From Bacilli bacterium (GTDB lineage Bacteria > Bacillota_I > Bacilli_A > RF39 > UBA660), in NCBI GenBank assembly GCA_900753325.1, contig CAADYO010000018.1:35843-99842 (forward strand): a stretch of 64,000 nucleotides of DNA. The letters run 5' to 3'. Position numbers and translations under genes: made by a program. The notes below the pieces were generated by a model. That model made no database searches. It saw nothing but the letters and a program-made list of their open reading frames with translations, and was not told the DNA's origin. Shown piece by piece: positions 44,291 through 53,366 of the stretch. Numbering within the stretch: the stretch's first letter is position 1; the number at the start of each line of letters is the position of its first letter.

Positions 44291-46024
44291 GTGAAAGAGT
44301 TTTGGGAAAATTTAAAAAAAGCTTGGATATATGGTAAAGGGCAAAAAAAATTTATAATCGGCTACATAATATTTAATATAGTATTTATTTTTATAAACCT
44401 AGTAATCCCAATATTAGGAGCAAAGGCAATTGTAAAATTAACAGACAATAAACTAGATCAGGTTTTACTAATTGGCTTTATAATTTTAATCATTGAATTA
44501 TTAAGAAATTTTACAAATTATATAACTGGTTATTTTAGACAACAAATATATCGAGAAACCTATAGTAGAATTGAAACAACTTTAGGAGCAGAAATATTAA
44601 AAATAGAAAACCAAAGTTTAGACGAAAAAGGATCAGGACTTTTCATCCAACGTCTGACAGGCGATGCCAGTAAAATTGCTGACATATTCGTTGTTTTGAA
44701 CGTTTATCTAGCAAACATACTAACAAATATTGGAATCTTTCTAGCTATATTTATAATTAGTAAAATAGTTTTCCTTTATCTACTCTTGATGGTTTGTGTA
44801 ATTTTTATCATTGAAAAAAAACGTGTTACTATTGTAAATGATGAAGATAAAAAGTATAGAAAGAAGAATGAAAAAGTATCAGGATTTATTGGAGAGTTAG
44901 TACGCGGTGCACATGACATAAAAATGTTAAATGCCGAAGGAAGTTTTATAAAAGAATTAAATAGCAGAATAATAGATTTAAATAGTCAACGTTATAAAAC
45001 AGATGAAATAAGTAGAAATTACATTTTATTTTCCGCATCAATTACAGATATATTTTCAACAGGAAATATTATACTTTGTGTTTTTTTAATAACACAAAAT
45101 ATGTTAACCATACCAAATGCTTTAGTAATAAATAACTATCTAGGTAGACTAACATCAATCGTTTATTTTGTAAGTCAGTTAATGGAAAAAATAAAAGATT
45201 TTAACTTATCATCAGAAAGAGTATTTAGCATTATGGACAGCCAAGAATTTACTAAAGAAAGGTTTGGTTTAAAACATTTAGGAAAGGCCTATGGTGATTT
45301 TGAATTTAAAAATGTTACTTTCGGATACAAAGACGGACAAGATATCATTAAAAATATGAGCTTTAAAATAAATGCTAATTCAACAGTAGCCTTTGTTGGA
45401 AAATCAGGTGCTGGCAAAACTACAGTTTTTAGTCTTTTATGTAAAATGTATGATATCAAAAAAGGTGACATTACAATAGATGGAATTAGTATCAAAGATT
45501 TGGATAAGGACTCTATTCGAGGAAATATTACCATAATAAGTCAAAATCCATATATTTTCAATATGAGTATCAGGGATAATTTGCGTCTTGTTAAAGATGA
45601 TTTAACAGACGAAGAAATGAAAAAGGCTTGTAAGACAGCATGCCTTGATAAATTTATAAATTCACTACCGGATGGTTATGATACAATAGTTGGTGAAGGT
45701 GGAGTAAACTTATCAGGAGGAGAAAGACAACGTCTAGCAATAGCCAGAGCTCTAGTTCAGAAAACAGAAATAATACTATTTGATGAAGCAACATCTGCAC
45801 TTGACAATGAAACTCAAGCAAGTATCAAGAAAGCTATCGATAATATGAAAAATGAATACACAATACTAATAATTGCACATAGATTAAGTACTGTAATTGA
45901 CAGTGACAGAATATTACTTGTAGATGATGGAAAAATAGTTGCCGAAGGAACACATAAAGAACTATTAAAGAATAGTGAAGAATATCGTCATTTATATGAT
46001 GCTGAATTAAAAACAGACGAATAA
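44291..46024 (+). CDS. ABC exporter, fused membrane and ATPase domains
   Basis: A 577-residue half-transporter with six membrane helices (~15-300) and an ABC domain: Walker A GKSGAGKTT (~370-378), LSGGERQRLAIARA (~473-486), Walker B IILFDEATSAL, H-loop IIAHRLSTV. It probably works as a homodimer for lipid, peptide or drug export; substrate unknown. GTG at 44291 has AGGAAG eight bases before it; GTG at 44282 overlaps it. It is monocistronic and is followed by the valS T-box. Confidence 0.92.
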   Translation: MKEFWENLKKAWIYGKGQKKFIIGYIIFNIVFIFINLVIPILGAKAIVKLTDNKLDQVLLIGFIILIIELLRNFTNYITGYFRQQIYRETYSRIETTLGAEILKIENQSLDEKGSGLFIQRLTGDASKIADIFVVLNVYLANILTNIGIFLAIFIISKIVFLYLLLMVCVIFIIEKKRVTIVNDEDKKYRKKNEKVSGFIGELVRGAHDIKMLNAEGSFIKELNSRIIDLNSQRYKTDEISRNYILFSASITDIFSTGNIILCVFLITQNMLTIPNALVINNYLGRLTSIVYFVSQLMEKIKDFNLSSERVFSIMDSQEFTKERFGLKHLGKAYGDFEFKNVTFGYKDGQDIIKNMSFKINANSTVAFVGKSGAGKTTVFSLLCKMYDIKKGDITIDGISIKDLDKDSIRGNITIISQNPYIFNMSIRDNLRLVKDDLTDEEMKKACKTACLDKFINSLPDGYDTIVGEGGVNLSGGERQRLAIARALVQKTEIILFDEATSALDNETQASIKKAIDNMKNEYTILIIAHRLSTVIDSDRILLVDDGKIVAEGTHKELLKNSEEYRHLYDAELKTDE

Positions 46025-46037
46025 ACAAGAAAAAATA

Positions 46038-46066
46038 TTGAAAAATAAGAAAAAGTAGTCTATAAT
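46038..46066 (+). promoter_or_regulatory. Promoter of the valS T-box transcript
   Basis: TTGAAA at 46038-46043, 17-base spacer and TATAAT at 46061-46066. Confidence 0.8.
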
Positions 46067-46072
46067 ACCAAA

Positions 46073-46300
46073 TAGATGCAATGAATCTGAGGAGTAATTA
46101 CAAGATTCTTTTAAGAGAGTTCATGGTTGGTGCAAATGAATAAGAACAAGTAATGAAGGTAGCAGAGGAGCATGATTTCTGAAATTTAGTAAGTAATCCC
46201 GGATAATTCCGTTATTGATATTAAGCTACTACAATTGTAGTAGAAAATAAGGTGGTACCACGAAGATTTCGTCCTTTTGGATGAAATCTTTTTATTTTAT
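46073..46300 (+). promoter_or_regulatory. T-box riboswitch upstream of valS
   Basis: Stem I features AGAGAG and GGTTGGTGCAAATGAA, a Val codon GTA at 46159-46161 placed as the specifier, the T-box AGGTGGTACCACG near 46251, and the terminator AAGATTTCGTCC / GGATGAAATCTT with T5. It should raise valS expression when tRNA-Val is uncharged. A tRNA-Val(UAC) that would match GTA is encoded at 37137. Confidence 0.92.
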
Positions 46301-46318
46301 AAAAAAGGAGTGATATAT

Positions 46319-48862
46319 ATGTTAGATAAAAAATACAATCATATCGAAGTAGAAAAAGATAAGTATGAAAATTGGAAAAGTAAAAATTACTTTAAATCAG
46401 ATACAAAAAGTTCAAAAGAACCATTTTGTATAGTAATACCACCACCAAATGTTACTGGAAAACTACATATTGGTCATGCATGGGACACTACATTACAAGA
46501 TATAATTATTCGATATAAGAGAATGAATGGTTTTGACTGCTTATGGTTACCAGGAATGGACCATGCCGGAATTGCTACTCAAGCAAAAATAGATAAACGT
46601 CTTAAAGAACAAGGAATAAGACCAAGAAGTATGAAAAGAGAAGATTGGCTAGAACAAGCTTGGGCTTGGAAAGACGAGTATGCAAATACCATCCACGAAC
46701 AATGGGCAAAACTCGGATTATCGGTTGACTATTCTAAAGAAAGATTTACTTTAGATGAAGGCCTAAGTCATGCTGTAAATGAAGTATTCATAAGACTATA
46801 CAACAAAGGCTTAATCTATAGAGGAGAAAGAATAATTAACTGGGATCCAGAACAAATGACAGCACTTTCTGCTGAGGAAGTTATCTATAAAGAAGATAAA
46901 GGCGCTTTTTATCACATAAAATATTACATTGAAGGAAGCGAAGAATATTTAGATGTTGCAACAACACGTCCTGAAACATTATTTGGAGATACAGCTGTTG
47001 CTGTTAACCCAACTGATAAAAGATATAAACATTTAATTGGTAAAAATGTAATCCTTCCAGTTGTAAATAAACTAATTCCGATCATTGGTGATGAACACGC
47101 TGATCCAGAATTTGGAACAGGTGTTGTTAAAATAACTCCAGCTCATGATCCAAACGACTTTGAAGTAGGAAATCGCCATAACCTAGAAAGAGTAGTAGTA
47201 ATGAATCCAAATGCTACAATGAATGAAAATGCTGGAAAATATAAAGGACTAACTAGAGAGGAATGCCGTTTAAAATTAGTAGAAGACTTAGAAAAAGACA
47301 ATCTATTAATAAAAGTAGAACCAATGGTTCACTCAGTTGGTCATAGTGAAAGAAGCAACGCTGTAGTAGAACCTTATTTATCAAAACAATGGTTCGTAAA
47401 AATGCGTCCATTAGCAGATCGTGTTTTAGAAAATCAAAAAGATAAAGACAAGAAAGTAAACTTTGTTCCAGCTAGATATGAAAAAGTTATGAACCATTGG
47501 ATGGAAATAACCTATGATTGGTGTATATCACGTCAATTATGGTGGGGACATAGAATACCAGCTTGGTATAAAGATGATAAAATAAAAGTTCAAACCACAT
47601 CACCTGGTGAAGGATGGGTACAAGATCCGGATGTTTTAGACACTTGGTTTTCTAGTGCACTATGGCCTTTTTCAACATTAGGTTGGCCAGATAGTACAGA
47701 ATTATTAGACAGATATTTTCCAAATAATGTTTTAGTAACTGGTTATGATATCATTCCATTTTGGGTAAATAGAATGACATTCCAATCACTAGAATTCATG
47801 GGAAAAAGACCATTTAAAGACTGCTTAATCCATGGACTTATAAGAGATAAAGAGGGACGTAAAATGTCTAAATCACTAGGCAATGGTGTTGACCCAATGG
47901 ATGTTATTGATGAATATGGTTGTGATGCACTACGTTTCTTCCTAACCACTAACTCAGCACCAGGAATGGATTTAAGATACGATGAAGAAAAAGTTAAATC
48001 ATCATGGAACTTTATTAACAAATTATGGAATGCGTCTCGTTTCGTTCTAATGAATATAGAAGACTTAAAAGAAAGAACCATTATTCCTGAAGAATTAACC
48101 CTATATGATAAATGGATTCTAACCAAAAAAAATCAACTAATCAAAAATGTTACTAAAAACATGGATAAATATGAATTCCATAACGTAGGAAATGAACTTT
48201 ATAGCTTTATTTGGGAAGACTTCTGTGATTGGTACATTGAATTAACAAAAGCAAATATGACAGAAACAACCAAAACAGTACTTTTAGATACCCTAACAGA
48301 TATCTTAAAATTACTACATCCATTTATGCCATATGTAACAGAAGAAATATACCAAAAACTACCAATAAAAGAATCAGAGTCAATTATGATTTCCACCTAC
48401 CCAAGTGTAAACAAAAAGGATATCTATAAAGAAGAAACAGAAGAATTAGAAAGTGTTTTAGAAGATATTGTTGCAATAAGAAATTTAAAAGCTTCAAATA
48501 AAATAACAAAAGAAGCTCTAGTTAATTTTGAATGTAAAAAAGAAGAGTTGATAAAAATATTTGCCTCTCAATTAAAAATTGGTGAAAAAAATTTAACAAG
48601 TGATGACCCAGACAATATGGTAACATGTAATTATAAATCATCTAATATAAATATTACTTATTTCTTTGAACAAGAACACATCGATACAAAAGTTCTAGAA
48701 GAAGAAATAAATAAATTAAAACAATCAATCGAAAGACGTGAAAAACTTCTTTCAAACGCAAACTACGTAAATAAAGCTCCAAGTAATATAGTTGAATTAG
48801 ATAGAAAAAAACTAAAAGAAGAAAAAGAAAAATTACAATTACTATTAGAAAAAACAAATTAA
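46319..48862 (+). CDS. valS: Valyl-tRNA synthetase
   Basis: An 847-residue class I synthetase: HIGH motif GKLHIGHAWD (~48-57), the editing domain in the middle (TTRPETLFGDTAV), WCISRQLWWGHRIP, KMSKSLGN (~515), an anticodon-binding domain and a C-terminal coiled coil (~785-845). It charges and proofreads tRNA-Val. ATG at 46319 has AAAGGAG upstream; an earlier in-frame ATG would lie within the T-box terminator. In Bacillus valS is likewise T-box controlled and lies upstream of the spoIIB-radC-mre-spoIVF genes, as here. Confidence 0.97.
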   Translation: MLDKKYNHIEVEKDKYENWKSKNYFKSDTKSSKEPFCIVIPPPNVTGKLHIGHAWDTTLQDIIIRYKRMNGFDCLWLPGMDHAGIATQAKIDKRLKEQGIRPRSMKREDWLEQAWAWKDEYANTIHEQWAKLGLSVDYSKERFTLDEGLSHAVNEVFIRLYNKGLIYRGERIINWDPEQMTALSAEEVIYKEDKGAFYHIKYYIEGSEEYLDVATTRPETLFGDTAVAVNPTDKRYKHLIGKNVILPVVNKLIPIIGDEHADPEFGTGVVKITPAHDPNDFEVGNRHNLERVVVMNPNATMNENAGKYKGLTREECRLKLVEDLEKDNLLIKVEPMVHSVGHSERSNAVVEPYLSKQWFVKMRPLADRVLENQKDKDKKVNFVPARYEKVMNHWMEITYDWCISRQLWWGHRIPAWYKDDKIKVQTTSPGEGWVQDPDVLDTWFSSALWPFSTLGWPDSTELLDRYFPNNVLVTGYDIIPFWVNRMTFQSLEFMGKRPFKDCLIHGLIRDKEGRKMSKSLGNGVDPMDVIDEYGCDALRFFLTTNSAPGMDLRYDEEKVKSSWNFINKLWNASRFVLMNIEDLKERTIIPEELTLYDKWILTKKNQLIKNVTKNMDKYEFHNVGNELYSFIWEDFCDWYIELTKANMTETTKTVLLDTLTDILKLLHPFMPYVTEEIYQKLPIKESESIMISTYPSVNKKDIYKEETEELESVLEDIVAIRNLKASNKITKEALVNFECKKEELIKIFASQLKIGEKNLTSDDPDNMVTCNYKSSNINITYFFEQEHIDTKVLEEEINKLKQSIERREKLLSNANYVNKAPSNIVELDRKKLKEEKEKLQLLLEKTN

Positions 48863-48887
48863 GAAGCATTAAAGCTTCTTTTTTTTC
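48861..48887 (+). terminator. Terminator after valS
   Basis: AAGAAGC / GCTTCTT stem with loop ATTAAA followed by T8, overlapping the valS stop. Confidence 0.85.
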
Positions 48888-48933
48888 GACATAAATAGAT
48901 AATAATACTTGTTATGATAATACTGGTGATAAT

Positions 48934-49386
48934 ATGAAAAAAACATTTTTAATAGCTCTTGTAGCAATTATATCCGGTACTCTAACAGCCGTAATTTTTA
49001 ATAACGCCTATCAAGAAAAAATTGCTAATAACTTTAGTGCTGGGAAAACATACTACTTCATTCAAGAAGGAGTCTATTCATCAACTGATAGTCTAAATGA
49101 AAATACAAAAGACATTTCAGTAAAAGCAATTGATTCTGTAAAAGACAAGCATTATGTCTATTTAGGAATTACAAGAGATAATAAAAACGCACAAAAAATA
49201 AAAAAAATCTATGAAAAGAAGGGATATCAGACTTATGTAAAAGAGCAAAATATCTCAAATGAAGAATTCTACAACAATGTAACTCAGTTCGACCTATTAA
49301 TTAATAGTACTAATAAAGAATCAGAAATATTAACCATTGAAGAAGTAGTATTAGCAAATTATGAAGAATTAATAAAGAAAAAGTAA
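48934..49386 (+). CDS. Membrane-anchored SPOR-like protein at the spoIIB position
   Basis: A 150-residue protein with an N-terminal membrane segment (~4-24) and an exported domain: YYFIQEGVYSSTDSLNEN, HYVYLGITRDNKNAQKIKKI and YEKKGYQTYVKEQ have the beta-alpha-beta pattern of a SPOR domain, which binds denuded peptidoglycan. It lies between valS and radC, where Bacillus has spoIIB, a SPOR protein for engulfment. Synteny and domain agree, but the protein is far shorter than Bacillus SpoIIB, so I call it spoIIB-like by position. Confidence 0.65.
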   Translation: MKKTFLIALVAIISGTLTAVIFNNAYQEKIANNFSAGKTYYFIQEGVYSSTDSLNENTKDISVKAIDSVKDKHYVYLGITRDNKNAQKIKKIYEKKGYQTYVKEQNISNEEFYNNVTQFDLLINSTNKESEILTIEEVVLANYEELIKKK

Positions 49387-49410
49387 AAGAAAATCTAATA
49401 ATATAATGAG

Positions 49411-50106
49411 GTGATAATTATCCATTATAAAATAAAAGATTTTCCAAAGAGTGAAAGACCAAGAGAAAAAGTAAAAGAATATGGGATAAGCAATGTAACT
49501 GATAAAGACTTATTATCAATAATTTTAAAAACAGGTACTAAAAACCAAAATGTTTCAGACCTAGCTTTAACTATTTTAACAGAATATCCCATAACTACTT
49601 TTAAAGATTTAAATATTAGTATGTTAACAAAAATAAAAGGAATAGGAGAAGTAAAAGCCATTGAACTTTTAGCGGCCATAGAACTAGGAAAAAGGCTTAA
49701 TTATAAACAAAATATTAGTCGAAAAAAACTGAATAATCCAAAGGCCATTTGGGAAGACACAAGGTATCTTTTTATAGATAAAAAGCAAGAGCTATTTTAT
49801 TGTCTATATTTTAATGAAAAACAAGAATTAATTGAAAGGAAATTATTATTTATGGGAACTATTAATAAGAGTATAACTCATCCAAGAGAAGTTTTTAAAG
49901 AGGCTTACAAGTTAAGTGCTTCAGGTATTGTTTGTATGCATAATCATCCAAGTAATGACTTAAGGCCAAGTAAAGCAGATTTAGTTTTTACAAAAACATT
50001 AGTTGAAATAGGAAATGTTCAAGGTATACCTATAATAGATCATATTATAGTAGGAGACGATTCCTTTTACAGTTTCTATGAACATAACAATATCCTAAAT
50101 CACTAA
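49411..50106 (+). CDS. radC: RadC-family protein (JAB1/MPN metalloprotease fold)
   Basis: A 231-residue protein: FPKSERPREKVKEYGISNVT opening, helix-hairpin-helix ISMLTKIKGIGEVKAIELLA, and a JAB domain with GIVCMHNHPSNDLRPSKADLV (H-x-H and D zinc ligands). RadC proteins are used as markers of recombination functions but their role is unsettled. Start: GTG at 49411 overlaps the AGGTGA ribosome-binding site; ATT at 49417 or ATC at 49420 have better spacing. The order radC-mreC-mreD is conserved with Bacillus, except that mreB is absent. Confidence 0.9.
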   Translation: MIIIHYKIKDFPKSERPREKVKEYGISNVTDKDLLSIILKTGTKNQNVSDLALTILTEYPITTFKDLNISMLTKIKGIGEVKAIELLAAIELGKRLNYKQNISRKKLNNPKAIWEDTRYLFIDKKQELFYCLYFNEKQELIERKLLFMGTINKSITHPREVFKEAYKLSASGIVCMHNHPSNDLRPSKADLVFTKTLVEIGNVQGIPIIDHIIVGDDSFYSFYEHNNILNH

Positions 50107-50158
50107 TTGTAAGAAAAACAAAAATATAATATAATAAGAAGGAATGGGATGATTATAT

Positions 50159-50953
50159 ATGTACAAGAAGAAAAATAAAAAAAACAATAAATTACTTACA
50201 GTATCAATTGTACTTTTATCTATCATATTAATTTTTATTTCTCTTTTTCTAACAAGACAGCCAACCAGTATTGAAGTGTTTTTCAAAGATATTGCAAGCT
50301 TTACTAATAAAGTATTCATGTATCCATTTACAGCACTAAATACTGATAAAAACATTGATCAAAGTGAAAGCTATCTTATCCAAAAAAATATTAATGAATC
50401 ATTAGAAAAGGAAATAGAAGAATTAAAAGATGTCTTAGATTTAAATAAAACATTAACAGAATTTACTCCAGTTAATGCAACAATTTTATCTAGAAATAAA
50501 AGTTATTGGTTTAATACTATAAGTATTGATAAAGGAAAAAAATCAGGACTAAAGAAAAATATGGCTGTCATAACAAAAAATGGCTTAGTAGGTAAAATTA
50601 CCAAAGTATATACAAATTCTAGTGAAGTAAAATTAATAACAGCAGATGATGTTAATTATAAAGTAAGTGTTTCTATCAAATGTAATGATAAAGATATATA
50701 CGCTATTTTGAATGGGTATGATCAAAAGAGGAATCTTTTAAAAGTAGTATGGGTTGATAAAACAGCTAATATAGAAAAGAATAGTCAAGTTGTAACATCA
50801 GGTCTAGGTGAACAATTTCCTGCCGGTATCTATATAGGAACAGTAGAAAAAGTAGAAAGTGATAAATACAATCTTAGTCAAACACTATACATAAAAACAA
50901 ATCAAGACTTTAATAATATTCACTATGTAACAGTCTTAAAGGAGAAAGAATAA
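50159..50953 (+). CDS. mreC: Rod shape-determining protein MreC
   Basis: A 264-residue protein with an N-terminal membrane span (~15-33), a coiled coil at ~75-95 and the beta-rich MreC domain (TILSRNKSYWFNTISIDKGK, NGLVGKITKVYTNSSEVKLI, GLGEQFPAGIYIGTVEKV). It links the elongasome to the wall. Overlaps mreD by one base (TAATG). mreB, normally upstream, is not in the window. Confidence 0.93.
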   Translation: MYKKKNKKNNKLLTVSIVLLSIILIFISLFLTRQPTSIEVFFKDIASFTNKVFMYPFTALNTDKNIDQSESYLIQKNINESLEKEIEELKDVLDLNKTLTEFTPVNATILSRNKSYWFNTISIDKGKKSGLKKNMAVITKNGLVGKITKVYTNSSEVKLITADDVNYKVSVSIKCNDKDIYAILNGYDQKRNLLKVVWVDKTANIEKNSQVVTSGLGEQFPAGIYIGTVEKVESDKYNLSQTLYIKTNQDFNNIHYVTVLKEKE

Positions 50954-51459
50954 TGCTTCCAACGCTAATAATAATTATCTCCATCATCCTAGATGGAATT
51001 CTTTCAAACTTTCTTCCTTATGCTGTAAATAACCTTTCCCTTTTTACTCCATTATTAACATTAATAAGTATTTTTATAATATATCCATTTTATAAGAAAT
51101 GTGAAAAAAAGTACTTTATAACTGTCATAATAACTGGATTAATATACGACTTATTATATACAAATCTCTTATTTTATAATGCTGTTATATTTTTTATAAT
51201 TGCTCTTATAACTAAATTTATTTCTAAAAATTTCGAAATAAATTACTTAAATATAATAATTCAAATAATTATAATTATTACACTTTATGAAACTATAAAT
51301 GCCTTAATAATTATCTGTTTTAATTTAGTACCAATAACTCTAACTAGACTATTATATAAAATAGTACACAGTTTAATATTAAATATAATTTATGGAGAAA
51401 TACTTTTATTAATAATTTCTAATCTTCCATCAAAATACAAAAAAATAAATATAAATTAG
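50953..51459 (+). CDS. mreD: MreD-like rod shape protein
   Basis: A 168-residue, highly hydrophobic protein with five or six membrane helices, typical of MreD, which is poorly conserved in sequence. It follows mreC directly with a one-base overlap. Identity rests on topology, length and position. RodA, a partner in the same process, is encoded at 59161-60288. Confidence 0.8.
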   Translation: MLPTLIIIISIILDGILSNFLPYAVNNLSLFTPLLTLISIFIIYPFYKKCEKKYFITVIITGLIYDLLYTNLLFYNAVIFFIIALITKFISKNFEINYLNIIIQIIIIITLYETINALIIICFNLVPITLTRLLYKIVHSLILNIIYGEILLLIISNLPSKYKKININ

Positions 51460-51515
51460 CGTATATTTATTTTTTTTGCTCATAAAATTAACTAAGTAAA
51501 CTAAAGGAGAATTTT

Positions 51516-52088
51516 ATGGGTAACAAAACAGTAAAGAAAAAACTAGTACTTAAAAAAAATATACGTAATTTTTTAACTCGTTCTATGTTAACAATTATCA
51601 TAGTATTAATATCACTAATAGCAATAAAAAGTAATAAGACAATTAAAAATATTATAGTTAAAAATGTTTATGAAAATAATTTTAAATTTGGTAAAGCCAA
51701 AGAGCTTTATCAAAAGTATTTTGGTAGTGTCCTACCAATAGAAAAAGTTATTCAAGAAGAAAAGCCAGTATTTAATGAAAAATTAACTTATAAAAAGCAT
51801 AATACATACAAAGATGGGTGTGTCTTAACCGTAGATAAAAATTATATGGTACCTGCCTTAGAATCAGGAGTGGTTGTCTTTTTAGGTGAAAAAGAAGATT
51901 ATGGTACAACTATTATTATTGAACAAATTGATGGCATAGAAGTATTCTATTCAAATGTAGACGCTATTAATTTAAAATTATATGACTATGTTGAAAAAGG
52001 AAAACTAATAGGGGAGGTAAAGAAAGATAAATTATATTTAGTATTTTCAAAAGATGGGAAGTATTTAGACTATCAAAAATATATTTAA
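51516..52088 (+). CDS. spoIVFA: SpoIVFA-like regulator with a degenerate M23-like domain
   Basis: A 190-residue protein with a membrane segment at ~20-38 and a C-terminal peptidase_M23-like fold (~105-188: GVVVFLGEKEDYGTTIIIEQ, VEKGKLIGEVKKDKLYLVF) that lacks the zinc ligands. SpoIVFA holds and inhibits the intramembrane protease SpoIVFB in Bacillus. It has AAAGGAG before ATG and its end overlaps the next gene, a SpoIVFB-like site-2 protease. Context and fold give good support. Confidence 0.85.
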   Translation: MGNKTVKKKLVLKKNIRNFLTRSMLTIIIVLISLIAIKSNKTIKNIIVKNVYENNFKFGKAKELYQKYFGSVLPIEKVIQEEKPVFNEKLTYKKHNTYKDGCVLTVDKNYMVPALESGVVVFLGEKEDYGTTIIIEQIDGIEVFYSNVDAINLKLYDYVEKGKLIGEVKKDKLYLVFSKDGKYLDYQKYI

Positions 52089-52821
52089 ATATATTGAAAT
52101 AGATTACTTAGTATATATTTTTGCTCTTATAGCCGTTCTAACAGCCTCCTTTAATATCTTTTTTATAATAAGTTTCTTAATAATCATCCACGAACTAGGT
52201 CATTTTCTATTTGCTAAAATATTAGGTGTAGAAGTAGAAAAAATAGTAATATATCCGTTAGGTGGTATATCAAAATTTAATATGTCTCTAAATATTCCAA
52301 TATATAAAGAATTAATTATCTTAATAGCTGGACCAGTATTTCAATTTATTGCTTATTTTATACTTCTAAATTTATTACCAAACAACAAAGAATTAATAAT
52401 ACTTTATCACTATAGTATCTTAATATTTAATCTTTTACCTGTATATCCATTAGATGGTGGTAAGTTGATCAATTTATTTTTTTCTCTAAAACTATCCTTT
52501 AGATCAAGTCTTTATTTAGAAATATTAATAAGCTACATAACTGTAATTATCTTAGTTCTAATAAATAGAGAAAATATAAATATAAATCTACTCATAATCA
52601 TTATTTTTCTTCTATATAAAATAACTAAAGAATATAAGAAAATAGAATTATTTTATAATAAATTTCTTTTAGAAAGATATCTTAATAAATATAATTTTTC
52701 TAAAAGTATAATAATAAATAGTCCTAAAAGTTTTCATAGAAATAAAAGACATCTTATTAAACAAAGAGATAAATACTACTTGGAAAAGGAATTTTTAGAG
52801 AAATTTTATAAAAAAAGTTGA
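52072..52821 (+). CDS. spoIVFB: SpoIVFB-like site-2 intramembrane metalloprotease
   Basis: About 249 residues with HELGHFLFAKILGV (HExxH zinc site, in the second membrane helix) and NLLPVYPLDGGKLI (the NPDG-type motif giving the third ligand), as in SpoIVFB, which cleaves pro-SigK. No ATG, GTG or TTG lies in frame upstream of the HExxH region; the open frame begins after a TAG at 52066-52068, and ATC at 52072, ten bases after GGGAAG, or ATA at 52081 would have to start it. The first ATG at 52282 would remove the catalytic site. Either a rare non-AUG start or a sequence error. Confidence 0.8.
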   Translation: MKNIFKYIEIDYLVYIFALIAVLTASFNIFFIISFLIIIHELGHFLFAKILGVEVEKIVIYPLGGISKFNMSLNIPIYKELIILIAGPVFQFIAYFILLNLLPNNKELIILYHYSILIFNLLPVYPLDGGKLINLFFSLKLSFRSSLYLEILISYITVIILVLINRENININLLIIIIFLLYKITKEYKKIELFYNKFLLERYLNKYNFSKSIIINSPKSFHRNKRHLIKQRDKYYLEKEFLEKFYKKS

Positions 52822-52847
52822 CATATCAAAAAATGCTATGCTATAAT
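52818..52847 (+). promoter_or_regulatory. Promoter of tRNA-Ala
   Basis: TTGACA at 52818-52823, 18-base spacer and TATAAT at 52842-52847. The TGA stop of spoIVFB lies within the -35 element. Confidence 0.8.
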
Positions 52848-52880
52848 CTTATTGCTGACTGTGATTAAATAGTTAGTTAT

Positions 52881-52956
52881 GGGGCATTAGCTCAGCTGGG
52901 AGAGCGCCACGTTTGCACCGTGGAGGTCAGCGGTTCGATCCCGCTATGCTCCACCA
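52881..52956 (+). tRNA. tRNA-Ala (UGC)
   Basis: Acceptor GGGGCAT / ATGCTCC with G-T pair, anticodon loop TTTGCAC in stem CCACG/CGTGG giving TGC, GGTTCGATCCC T-loop, CCA encoded. Confidence 0.95.
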
Positions 52957-52966
52957 TATTGAATTT

Positions 52967-52994
52967 AACGTTGATTAGTCAACGTTTTTATTTT
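52967..52994 (+). terminator. Terminator of tRNA-Ala
   Basis: AACGTTGA / TCAACGTT stem, TTAG loop, T-run; the same stem as at 38384. Confidence 0.85.
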
Positions 52995-53038
52995 ACTAAT
53001 AAAAAAATCACCAATTGTGATTTTTAATATTATATTTT

Positions 53039-53072
53039 GACTTCGTGTTCCGCCACGAGTCTTTTTTTTTAT
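53039..53072. terminator. Terminator-like hairpin in the tRNA-Ala to prsW gap
   Basis: GACTTCGTG / CACGAGTC stem followed by T8. A weaker A/T-flanked hairpin (AATCAC/GTGATT) lies just before at about 53004-53026. Confidence 0.65.
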
Positions 53073-53135
53073 TTGTTTTCGATTTGACATTTTCTAGTAA
53101 AATCTAAAGAGTTTTTTGAAGTGACAACTTCTTTT

Positions 53136-53366
53136 TCATTCGCCTGTTAATTTATTTATTACAGGTATCCCATTCAAACGTGCATTAGTCCATTCCTCAG
53201 AATATCAATTTTGTAAATAAGTTTGTTTAGTTCTTTCAATCGAAAGCTCCGGATTAATAACTTCTTGTATTCTTTCCTCAGCTAATCTAGCAAACCAAAG
53301 CTTAAAAGGCTCTGCATTAGGAGAACGTCGACAATTTGTCGATAGTTCGGATAATTCTTCTTCCAT
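53136..53366 (-). pseudogene. Relic of a DinD/BRO-type phage-associated gene
   Basis: On the minus strand, AAAGGAG precedes ATG and a frame reads MEEELSELSTNCRRSPNAEP then ARLAEERIQEVINPELSIER, TGA at 53207-53205, and on in the same frame YSEEWTNARLNGIPVINKLT ending GE-TGA at 53136. The pattern W.RLA-ERI-E-NPEL...RA..Y...GYSEEWI..R..GI is that of the C-terminal half of DNA-damage-inducible protein D. The first TGA stands where Gly is expected and the second where Trp is expected, so it is decayed, and the rest is lost. The remaining ~200 bp up to prsW is AT-rich and I see nothing else in it. Confidence 0.6.

Noticed and set aside
46277..46318. Upstream start extending valS by 14 codons
   Set aside because: It would lie inside the T-box terminator hairpin; the ATG at 46319 has the AAAGGAG and the family N terminus.
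53136..53366. Possible reassignment of TGA to Gly or Trp
   Set aside because: Several intact genes here end in TGA (31834, 33970, 40462), and the two TGA codons in the relic stand at different amino acids, which indicates decay.
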